Part shown: in pieces, positions 1 through 5,138 of the stretch
Position numbering within the stretch: position 1 is the stretch's first letter
Layout: every line of letters begins with the position of its first letter
Source of the DNA: Anaeromyxobacter sp.
Lineage (GTDB): Bacteria; Myxococcota; Myxococcia; Myxococcales; Anaeromyxobacteraceae
Assembly: GCA_020028115.1 (NCBI GenBank)
Contig: JAHWYA010000192.1
Coordinates: forward strand, 1-5,138
Length of the DNA: 5,138 nt
Direction of reading: 5' to 3'
Translations under genes and position numbers: made by a program
The notes under the pieces: model-generated
Told to the model about the DNA's origin: nothing
The model's input: the letters and a program-made list of their open reading frames with translations, nothing else
The model's database searches: none

Positions 1-1
1 C

Positions 2-2197
2 TCCTCGTCCGGCGGCGACGACGCCAACCGGACGCCGCCCGCCGCACCCGCGATCGGCTTCCCCGCGGACGGCGCCGTGCTGAACGCGCTCCAGGCGCCG
101 GGGGGAGCGGTCACGTTCACCGGGACCGCGGAGGCGGGCGCGGTCGTGACGGTCGGCGCGGGCGACGTCACGGCGACCGCGGCCTGGAGCGGCGCAGCAT
201 GGAACGCGACCGTCGTGCTCGAGGACGGGCCGCACACCGCGACCGTGACCGCGGCCGACGCCGCGGGCAACGAGGCCTCCCTCGACGTCTCCTTCTCGCT
301 CGACACCGCCGTCCCCGCCCCGCCGGTCCTCGCCGCGCTCGTGTCCCCGACGAGCGCCGCGACGGTCGCCGTGTCGGGCACCGCCGAGGTGGGGGCGCTC
401 GTGCGGGTCTACGACGACGCCGTGCTCGCCGGCACCGCGACCGCCACCTCGGGCGTGTTCTCGGTGACCGTCGCCGTCGAGAGCCGGACGCACGTCTTCA
501 CCGCCACCGCGGCCGACGCCGCCGGGAACGTCTCCGCCGCCTCCGCCGCCGCGCCGGTCGTCGTCGATCGGCTCCCGCCCGCGCCGCCCGTCGTCCTCGT
601 CCCGGCGGAGGGCGCGACGATCCGGGTTCGCCACCTCGTGGACGGGCAGGTCCTCGTCGTCGGGACCGCCGAGCCGGCGACGACCGTCACCCTCGAGGTC
701 GACGGCGTGGCCGTCGCGAGCACCGCGGCGGGCGGCGGCGGCGCGTGGTCCGCCGGCGTCCCCCTCCTCTCCGGCGCCCACGTCCTGCGCGCGCGGTCGA
801 CCGACGGGCTCGCGAACGGCGGCGACTGGTCCGCTCCCTGCGCGTTCACGGTGGACCTCCCGCGCACCGCGACCGTCCTCGCGAGCGCCCCTTCGGTGCC
901 GGTGACGACGTTCGCGCAGACGGTCGCGGACGCCGCGGAGCTCCCCGAGGTCTTCCCCGGCCAGGCCAACACGTGGGTGCTCGCGAGCGACTTCAGCCTC
1001 GCGGAGGGCTGGGGGGCGCAGTACGTCAACGCGCTCGTCCTGTACGTCGGCACGACGGCGACGCCCGCGACGTACGGGAGCGTCTGGGCGGACCTCGGCT
1101 CGGGCCGGCTCTCCGCGTTCCCCGGGAACCAGCAGGCGTCGGAGGCGGTGTTCCTCTCGCCGCGCTTCGGCGCGGCCGACGGGGTCCAGACGGCGGCGGC
1201 CTCGGACGGGCTCACGACGGGGATCCCGCCGCTCTCCGGCACCCGCTCCGGCTTCCTGAACGGCACGTCGCGGTCGCGCCTCGGCCGCCCGCTCTCCCTC
1301 CCGGGCGGCGGGGCGTTCACGTTCTCGTGGACCCACGAGGCGGCGCTCGGCGCGGGCCAGCTCGCAGGGGCGAGCGCGGCGCCGCACGGGCCGGCGTACG
1401 ACGTCGTCCTCCGCGACCCGGCGACCGGCGACGCGATCGGTCCGCCGCTGTTCTCGTCGACCTCGGACGTCTGGCTGGAGAGCGTCTCCTCCACGCGCTC
1501 CGGCCTTCCGCAGGACGTGGTCCTCTCGTTCGAGCTCCGCAGCGCCGCCGGCGGCTACGTCGCGCTCGACGACGTGACGGTCACCGGCGACGGCGGCCCC
1601 GCGCTCCCCGACGGCGACTTCGAGGCAGGGCTCGGCGGCTGGGAGGTGGGCGACGCGGCCGAGTGCCAGAACGTCCGGAGCGCGCCCCGCGACGTCGGCG
1701 CACCGGCGTCGCGCCTCCGGGTGACGCGCACGTTCTACGCGCCGCCCGCGGCGACGTGGGGACTGCTCGTGGACGTCTTCGAGAACACCGGCACGACCGC
1801 GGTGACGACGAGCGCCGTGTACGTCACCGTGCTCGGCGGCGCGGCGCCCGCCGCCGCGGTCCGCCCCGGCGGCGTCGTGATCGGCTGGGACCGGACGGGC
1901 GCCGTGCGCGACGTCGGCATCGTCGCCGGGACGGGCACCGCGCTCGCCCCTCCTCCCGCCCCGCCCCTCGACCCCACGGTGCTCGTCGTGCACGACCTCG
2001 CGGTGCCGCCGGGCGGGAAGGTCGCGCTCGTCCACTACGTCGTGCAGCTCGGCGGGGCGGCCGGCGGCCCGACCGAGGCGGACGTACCCGCCGCGACGGA
2101 CGCGGAGTGCGCCGCCGTCATCGCGGGATTCCCGGACGTGTACGCGTACACGGACGACCTCGAGCCGGGCGTGCTCCCGCTCTTCGCGAACTTCTGA
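2..2197 (+). CDS. Large Ig-like repeat, probable secreted or surface protein (5' end outside window)
   Basis: The frame is open from the left edge to TGA at 2195-2197 (about 731 residues). A GTG at 77 is not the start: the codons before it encode a TPPAAPAIGFPADGA stretch that aligns with the linkers opening the next two repeats, so the gene begins upstream. Numbering from 77, three Ig-like beta modules fill residues 1-262, each with a GTAE motif (residues 16, 101, 196). Residues ~264-506 look like a jelly-roll region ending in a YVALDDVTVTGD strand. It is followed by LPDGDFEAGLGGWEVG (residues ~510-525), a typical opening of carbohydrate-binding-like modules. Residues ~540-660 form another beta-rich segment with FENTGTTAV and VPPGGKVALVHYVVQ. 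Composition is rich in Ala, Gly, Val and Thr, with few Lys and only three Cys. No LPXTG, PEP-CTERM or C-terminal membrane segment is visible. By inference it is an extracellular adhesin or binding protein; the ligand is unknown. It converges on ispG. Confidence 0.85.
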   Translation, partial: SSSGGDDANRTPPAAPAIGFPADGAVLNALQAPGGAVTFTGTAEAGAVVTVGAGDVTATAAWSGAAWNATVVLEDGPHTATVTAADAAGNEASLDVSFSLDTAVPAPPVLAALVSPTSAATVAVSGTAEVGALVRVYDDAVLAGTATATSGVFSVTVAVESRTHVFTATAADAAGNVSAASAAAPVVVDRLPPAPPVVLVPAEGATIRVRHLVDGQVLVVGTAEPATTVTLEVDGVAVASTAAGGGGAWSAGVPLLSGAHVLRARSTDGLANGGDWSAPCAFTVDLPRTATVLASAPSVPVTTFAQTVADAAELPEVFPGQANTWVLASDFSLAEGWGAQYVNALVLYVGTTATPATYGSVWADLGSGRLSAFPGNQQASEAVFLSPRFGAADGVQTAAASDGLTTGIPPLSGTRSGFLNGTSRSRLGRPLSLPGGGAFTFSWTHEAALGAGQLAGASAAPHGPAYDVVLRDPATGDAIGPPLFSSTSDVWLESVSSTRSGLPQDVVLSFELRSAAGGYVALDDVTVTGDGGPALPDGDFEAGLGGWEVGDAAECQNVRSAPRDVGAPASRLRVTRTFYAPPAATWGLLVDVFENTGTTAVTTSAVYVTVLGGAAPAAAVRPGGVVIGWDRTGAVRDVGIVAGTGTALAPPPAPPLDPTVLVVHDLAVPPGGKVALVHYVVQLGGAAGGPTEADVPAATDAECAAVIAGFPDVYAYTDDLEPGVLPLFANF
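35..862 (+). repeat. Three tandem Ig-like modules in the large surface protein
   Basis: Three diverged protein repeats of about 86-96 residues begin near 35, 314 and 575. Each opens with a proline-rich linker (PPAAPAIG, PAPPVLAA, PPAPPVVL) after an acidic residue, then carries a GTAE motif encoded at 122, 377 and 662. Modules 1 and 2 both close with TAADAAGN, and module 3 has the weaker counterpart RSTDGLANGG. At DNA level a 17-base segment (accgcggccgacgccgc) is identical at 248-264 and 506-522, an offset of exactly 86 codons. This pattern is typical of bacterial Ig-like domains that form rod-like stalks. The upstream edge suggests more modules outside the window. Confidence 0.8.
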
Positions 2198-2261
2198 CGG
2201 CCGAAGGCCCGCTCACCCCGAGCGAAGCGCCCGGCATCGCCGCGCGCGAGGTCGTGGGGCG

Positions 2262-3371
2262 CTACTTCGGCGCGCGCCGGGCGGCGATCTCGAGCGCCTC
2301 GGACACGACCGCGTCCTCGAGCTCCTCCGCCTTCATCCGCTTCACGATCTTGCCGTCGCGGAAGAGCAGCCCGACGCCGCCGTGGCCGTAGGCGACCCCG
2401 ACGTCCGCCGCCGCCGCCTCTCCCGGCCCGTTCACCTCGCAGCCCATCACCGCCACCGAGACGTCGCCCTTCACCGTCGCGAGCCGCTTCTCGACCCGCT
2501 CGGCGATGGGGATCATCTCGACGGAGCAGCGGCCGCAGGTCGGACACGAGGTGAGGGTCGCGCCGCCGAACTTGAGGCCGAGCGCGGTGAGGAGGAGCCG
2601 CGCGACGCGGACCTCCTCGACCGGATCGGCGGTGAGCGAGACGCGGATCGTGTCGCCGATGCCCTCCCCGAGGAGGATGCCGAGCCCCACCGCGCTCTTC
2701 ACCGTGCCGGCGACGAGCGTGCCCGCCTCGGTGACGCCGAGGTGGAGCGGGTAGTCGAACCGCCCGGCGAACAGCCGGTTCGCCTGCACCGTCATCGCGA
2801 CGTCGTGGGCCTTCAGCGAGACCTTGATCTCGCGGTAGCCCTCGTCCTCGAGGAAGCGGATGTGGCGCTCGGCGCTCTCCACCATCCCCGCCGCGGTCGG
2901 CCAGCCGTGCCGCTCGACGATGTCCTTCTCGAGCGAGCCCGCGTTGACGCCGATCCGGATCGGCACCGCGCGCTCCCGCGCCGCCTTCACCACCTCGCGG
3001 ACCCGCTCGCGCGAGCCGATGTTCCCCGGGTTGAGGCGGATGCCATGCACGCCCGCGGCGAGGGCGGCCAGGGCGAGCCGGTAGTCGAAGTGGATGTCGG
3101 CGACGAGCGGGACCGGCGAGGCGCGCACGATCGCCGGGAGCGCCGCGGCCGCGTCCTGGCCGGGGACGGCGAGCCGCACCACGTCCGCGCCGGCCTCGGC
3201 GAGCGCGCGCACCTGCGCGAGCGTCGCCGCCGCGTCGGCGGTGCTCGTGGTGGTCATCGACTGCACCGCGACGGGGGCGCCGCCGCCGATCGGGACGTTG
3301 CCGACCCGGATCTGCCGGGTCACCCGCCGCGCGCCGAGGGTCGCGCCCTCGCCCTTGCCGTAGCCGCCCAT
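2262..3371 (-). CDS. ispG: 4-hydroxy-3-methylbut-2-en-1-yl diphosphate synthase (IspG/GcpE)
   Basis: IspG is the cytosolic [4Fe-4S] enzyme that reductively converts 2-C-methyl-D-erythritol 2,4-cyclodiphosphate to HMBPP, the penultimate step of the MEP isoprenoid pathway. The 369-residue length matches the short bacterial form (about 370), without the plant-type insertion. The TIM-barrel part shows VGNVPIGGGAPVAVQSMT (23-40), ADIHFDYR (91-98), RLNPGNIGS (112-120), IGVNAGSLEKD (140-150) and GEGIGDTIRVSLTADPVEE (235-253). The C-terminal cluster domain has CPTC (C276, C279), then GCEVNGPGE with C311 and E318, the expected three Cys plus Glu ligand set. C282 (CPTCGRC) is an additional cysteine. 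The ATG at 3371 gives the usual ~22 residues before VGNVPIG, but no clear Shine-Dalgarno precedes it. A GTG at 3323 is a less likely alternative. The gene starts 120 bases after the stop of the upstream lipoprotein gene and converges on the Ig-like gene. No broken motif is visible. Confidence 0.97.
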   Translation of the reverse strand: MGGYGKGEGATLGARRVTRQIRVGNVPIGGGAPVAVQSMTTTSTADAAATLAQVRALAEAGADVVRLAVPGQDAAAALPAIVRASPVPLVADIHFDYRLALAALAAGVHGIRLNPGNIGSRERVREVVKAARERAVPIRIGVNAGSLEKDIVERHGWPTAAGMVESAERHIRFLEDEGYREIKVSLKAHDVAMTVQANRLFAGRFDYPLHLGVTEAGTLVAGTVKSAVGLGILLGEGIGDTIRVSLTADPVEEVRVARLLLTALGLKFGGATLTSCPTCGRCSVEMIPIAERVEKRLATVKGDVSVAVMGCEVNGPGEAAAADVGVAYGHGGVGLLFRDGKIVKRMKAEELEDAVVSEALEIAARRAPK

Positions 3372-3434
3372 GCCGCCGCGAATCTATCGGCCGCGGGGCC
3401 CCGGCGCCAGCGTGCGAGGGTCCCGGACGTGGCA

Positions 3435-3464
3435 GCGCCCCGGGACCTCGGGGTCCCGGGGCGC
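3435..3464 (-). terminator. Perfect 13-bp GC hairpin after the DsbA-like gene (candidate terminator)
   Basis: GCGCCCCGGGACC (3435-3447) pairs perfectly with GGTCCCGGGGCGC (3452-3464) around a four-base loop (3448-3451). On the - strand it lies 27 bases past the stop of the lipoprotein gene and 63 bases before the ispG start. No T-run follows on either strand, so it is not a classical intrinsic terminator. It could be a U-less terminator, a 3'-end stabilising stem or a small repeat element. The structure is certain; the function is inferred. If it terminates transcription, ispG needs its own promoter in 3372-3434, where I see only a weak TAGATT-like -10. Confidence 0.45.
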
Positions 3465-3491
3465 GCGAGCTCGAACGAGGCTGGCGGGGGG

Positions 3492-4541
3492 CTACTTCCC
3501 CTTCAGCTCCTGGTCGATGATCGCGGTGAAGGCCTCGAGCGGCTGGGCGCCCGAGATCGGCCGGCCGTTGATGAAGAAGGCCGGCGTGCCCGAGACGCCG
3601 GCGTCCTCGCCCGCCTTCTTGTTCTTCTCGACGAGCGGCGCCTTCTCGTTCGAGTCGAGGCAGCGGTCGAACTTCGCGCCGTCGACGCCGGTGATCTCGC
3701 GCGCGTGCGCCTTGAGGTCCGCGACGTCGAGCTTCTGCGCGTTCGCGAAGAGCTTCTCGTGCATCTCCCAGTACTTGCCCTGGTCGCCGGCGCAGTGGGC
3801 CGCCTCCGCCGCCTTGGGCGCGCGGGAGTGCATCGGGAGCGGGAAGTCGCGGTACACGAGCTTGATCTTGTCCGGGTACTTCGCGAGGACCGCCTTCACC
3901 GTCGGCTCGGCCTTCACGCAGTACGGGCACTCGAAGTCGGAGAACTCGACGATCGTGATCGGCGCGTTCGCCGGGCCCTTCGACGGCCCGGTGGCGTCCA
4001 CCGCGACCTTCGGCGCCTCGTACGGCGGCAGGAGCAGCTCGATCCCCATCTCCTTCTTCAGGGAGTCGTAGTACTCCGCCATCGCCCCCTGGCCCTTCTG
4101 CCCCTTGATGAAGCGCGAGATGTCGCCCTTCACCTGGTCGAACGGCGGGAGCTGCTGGCCGCCCGCCTTGGCGCGCTCGTAGAGCGCCCGCATCTCCTCG
4201 TCGCTCGGGTCGGGGATCTTCTCCGCGATCTCCTTGTTGACGAGCTCCTCGGTCGTGAGGCTCTTCTGCTTCGCCTTCGCCTCGAAGGCGCGGCGGCGCA
4301 GCATGTTCTCGAGCGCCTGGCGGCGGAGCTGGTACCGCTGCTCCTGGTACTGCTGGTCGAGCTGCGCGAGCTCCTTCTTCACGCTCTCGTCGAGCTCGCC
4401 GGCCGTGACGACCTGCCCGCCGATGCGGGCGACCGCGGCGCTGGGATCCTGCTTCTGCTGCGCCTGCCCGGCGGGGCGGGGCGCCTGGCAGCCGGCCGCG
4501 GCGACGACGGCGGCGGCGAACACGACGGTGCGGATGGACAT
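3492..4541 (-). CDS. Lipoprotein with SurA-like N-terminal region and DsbA-like thioredoxin domain
   Basis: Predicted envelope thiol-disulfide oxidoreductase or disulfide chaperone, 349 residues. The start at 4541 is chosen because it begins a clean lipoprotein signal: MSIR, a hydrophobic Val/Ala stretch, then AAGC with C18 as the lipidated cysteine. GGAG lies four bases upstream (4546-4549). Starting at 4673 would add 44 basic, non-signal residues and overlap the tam start. Gln at +2 suggests outer-membrane rather than inner-membrane retention, by the E. coli rule. Residues ~36-170 are helical and charged and resemble the SurA/PrsA N-terminal chaperone region (VARIGGQVVTAGELDESV, then RQALENMLRRRAFEAKAK); no PpiC isomerase domain follows. 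Residues ~180-349 are DsbA-like: ITIVEFSDFECPYC with redox pair C205/C208, and the cis-Pro loop SGTPAFFING (P320). A second Cys pair, C250 (AAHCAGDQGKYWEMHEKLF) and C294 (FDRCLDS), is a recurrent feature of this DsbA-like subgroup. The substrate is unknown. Confidence 0.9.
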   Translation of the reverse strand: MSIRTVVFAAAVVAAAGCQAPRPAGQAQQKQDPSAAVARIGGQVVTAGELDESVKKELAQLDQQYQEQRYQLRRQALENMLRRRAFEAKAKQKSLTTEELVNKEIAEKIPDPSDEEMRALYERAKAGGQQLPPFDQVKGDISRFIKGQKGQGAMAEYYDSLKKEMGIELLLPPYEAPKVAVDATGPSKGPANAPITIVEFSDFECPYCVKAEPTVKAVLAKYPDKIKLVYRDFPLPMHSRAPKAAEAAHCAGDQGKYWEMHEKLFANAQKLDVADLKAHAREITGVDGAKFDRCLDSNEKAPLVEKNKKAGEDAGVSGTPAFFINGRPISGAQPLEAFTAIIDQELKGK

Positions 4542-4572
4542 GGGACTCCGGGGGAGGTAGTTGAACCGGGGG

Positions 4573-4601
4573 AATCTGTTCCAAAACGGCGGGGAGGTCA
4601 A
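4573..4601 (-). promoter_or_regulatory. Candidate sigma70-type promoter for the DsbA-like lipoprotein gene
   Basis: Reading the - strand, TTGACC (4601-4596) matches five of six bases of the -35 consensus. A 17-base spacer separates it from CAGATT (4578-4573), which matches three of six -10 bases. Transcription would begin near 4566, giving a leader of about 25 bases before ATG at 4541. The area is among the least GC-rich in the window, and the gap between these divergent genes is only 65 bases, so a promoter must lie here or in the flanking coding sequence. The -35 overlaps the tam Shine-Dalgarno. The -10 match is weak, so this is a candidate only. Confidence 0.4.
4591..4597 (+). promoter_or_regulatory. 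Shine-Dalgarno selecting the TTG start of the tam remnant
   Basis: GGGGAGG lies nine bases before TTG at 4607. No ATG or GTG nearby gives a better tam N-terminus, and the residues from this TTG align directly with the family N-terminus (VWNPDQYGKFRDERS). The site therefore decides in favour of a TTG start. Confidence 0.7.
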
Positions 4602-4606
4602 CGGCT

Positions 4607-4949
4607 TTGCCCACTTCGGCCGACGTCTGGAACCCCGATCAATACGGAAAATTCCGCGACGAGCGGAGCGCACCGTTTCACGATCTGCTCGCCCTCGTCC
4701 GCCGCGGCGGATCGCCGCGGGTCGTCGACCTCGGGTGCGGCACCGGCGAGCTCACCCGCCTCGCCCACGAGGCGCTCTCCGCCCGCGAGACGATCGACCT
4801 ACCTCACCGACTTCCAGAAGCGGCTCGACCCACCGGCGTGGGACCGGTTCCTCGAGCGCTACCGCGCGCGGCTCCTCGCGGCGCTGCCGGACGAGCGCCC
4901 GTTCCTCTACACGTACCGCCGCGTCTTCGTGTGGGGCCTGAAGCCGTGA
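4607..4949 (+). pseudogene. tam: Trans-aconitate 2-methyltransferase remnant with internal deletion and frame change
   Basis: Tam is a cytosolic SAM-dependent methyltransferase that esterifies trans-aconitate, a by-product that inhibits aconitase. From the TTG at 4607 the first ~63 codons give a convincing Tam N-terminus: VWNPDQYGKFRDERSAPFHDLL (residues 7-28) and SAM-binding motif I, VVDLGCGTGELTRLA (39-53). Homology stops at about 4795 (ARETI). From about 4800, in the next frame (+1), a typical Tam C-terminus begins: TDFQKRLDPPAWDRFLERYR, later PFLYTYRRVFVWGLKP, ending at TGA 4947-4949. Intact family members are about 250-260 residues, so roughly 140 internal codons are missing, including the rest of the SAM-binding and substrate regions. 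The original frame instead runs to TGA 4955-4957, giving a 116-residue product with a meaningless tail. Both remnants look well preserved, which points to a recent deletion or an assembly error rather than old decay. Catalysis by this product is not credible. Confidence 0.85.
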
Positions 4950-4983
4950 CGCCGTGACTCGAGGCGCAGGAGTCCGTCGCCGA

Positions 4984-5079
4984 GCCGGGCACCCGAGGAG
5001 CGAGCAGCGCAGGCGTACTGTCTCCGTACGCCGAGCAGCGCAGCGACGAGGCTGCCCGGCGCAGGCAGGAAGCCTGCGC
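4984..5079. repeat. Multi-stem intergenic inverted-repeat element
   Basis: Three inverted repeats sit between the convergent tam remnant and the right-edge gene. An outer pair, GCCGGGCA (4984-4991) and TGCCCGGC (5053-5060), encloses a 7-bp stem, GGCGTAC/GTACGCC (5012-5018/5026-5032), with a 7-base loop. Next to them is an 8-bp stem, GCGCAGGC/GCCTGCGC (5059-5066/5072-5079), with loop AGGAA. An 11-base direct repeat, CGAGCAGCGCA (5001-5011 and 5032-5042), flanks the inner stem. No T-run follows the last stem on either strand. The position fits a bidirectional terminator or a dispersed palindromic (REP-like) element. The structure is seen directly; the function is inferred. No coding potential was recognised in 4950-5083. 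Confidence 0.55.
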
Positions 5080-5086
5080 AGAGCTA

Positions 5087-5138
5087 CTACTTGAAGCCGC
5101 CGGTCATCGCAAAGAAGCCCTTGATCTTGTCGTTCGTC
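5087..5138 (-). CDS. C-terminal end of an unidentified protein (5' part outside window)
   Basis: On the - strand the right edge is open in a frame that reads TNDKIKGFFAMTGGFK and stops at TAG (5087-5089), immediately followed by a second in-frame TAG (5084-5086). Lysine codons are all AAG and most third positions are G or C, as in the neighbouring genes. The coding pattern ends just where the structured intergenic repeats begin. Sixteen residues are too few to name a family, and I do not recognise it. It would converge on the tam remnant. Confidence 0.5.
   Translation of the reverse strand, partial: TNDKIKGFFAMTGGFK

Noticed and set aside
409..1494. Open frame antisense to the Ig-like gene
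   Set aside because: Ser/Thr/Arg/Pro-rich translation with no recognisable motif; expected opposite a high-GC gene.
2198..2261. Possible terminator between the convergent Ig-like gene and ispG (GGCC-GAA-GGCC, 2199-2209)
   Set aside because: Only a 4-bp stem with a three-base loop and no T-run; too weak to call, although convergent genes would be expected to terminate here.
199..2391. Long + strand open frame overlapping the Ig-like gene
   Set aside because: Its translation is an Arg-rich low-complexity stretch with no domain logic. It is a GC-driven shadow of the true frame, which has coherent Ig-like repeats.
2035..4614. 859-codon - strand open frame spanning ispG and the lipoprotein gene
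   Set aside because: It is out of frame with both real genes, extremely rich in Arg, Gly and Ala, and interrupts every conserved motif.
4645..4656. CGGAA-AA-TTCCG inverted repeat resembling the GGAA-N4-TTCC repeat upstream
   Set aside because: It lies inside conserved tam coding sequence (YGKFRD) and is explained by the codons.
4542..4673. 44-residue N-terminal extension of the DsbA-like lipoprotein from an upstream start at 4673
   Set aside because: It would bury a good lipoprotein signal peptide, lacks homology-like content, and overlaps the tam start and its Shine-Dalgarno.
2382..4949. 855-codon + strand open frame antisense to ispG and the lipoprotein gene
   Set aside because: An antisense shadow for most of its length. 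Only the last ~50 codons (from about 4800) are real protein sequence, and these belong to the tam remnant.
4984..5079. CRISPR array or tRNA-like structure in the right-hand intergenic region
   Set aside because: There are only two direct-repeat copies of 11 bases with no regular spacer pattern, and no cloverleaf with anticodon or T-loop consensus can be drawn.

Overview
This is a very GC-rich window, well above 65% by eye, with strong G/C bias at third codon positions. As a result long open frames run antisense and out of frame through the real genes. The gene content fits a Gram-negative bacterium. There is a lipoprotein carrying a SurA-like N-terminal region fused to a DsbA-like thioredoxin fold, a bacterial-type IspG of the non-mevalonate isoprenoid pathway, and a large secreted-type protein with Ig-like repeats. 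I would guess a deltaproteobacterial or myxobacterial lineage, or another GC-rich environmental phylum, but nothing here fixes the taxon.

Layout from left to right: (1) the 3' part of a large Ig-like repeat protein on the + strand, open through the left edge and ending at 2197. (2) Convergent to it across a 64-base gap, ispG on the - strand (2262-3371). (3) A 120-base gap holding a perfect 13-bp GC hairpin (3435-3464). (4) A - strand gene (3492-4541) for a SurA_N-like plus DsbA-like lipoprotein with a CPYC active site. (5) A 65-base divergent intergenic region with a plausible sigma70-type promoter for the lipoprotein gene and a Shine-Dalgarno for the next gene. (6) A + strand remnant of a trans-aconitate 2-methyltransferase gene (tam, 4607-4949). 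It keeps only the first ~63 and last ~49 codons, joined out of frame. (7) A 134-base noncoding stretch holding three GC-rich inverted repeats and a direct repeat. (8) The last 16 codons of an unidentified - strand gene that enters from the right edge.

ispG and the lipoprotein gene share a strand but are separated by a strong hairpin, and nothing ties them functionally. The window looks like ordinary chromosomal sequence. I do not see a defence system, CRISPR array, transposon or phage module. The points most worth a second look are the gutted tam gene, the multi-stem intergenic element beside it, and the layered beta-rich architecture of the Ig-like protein.
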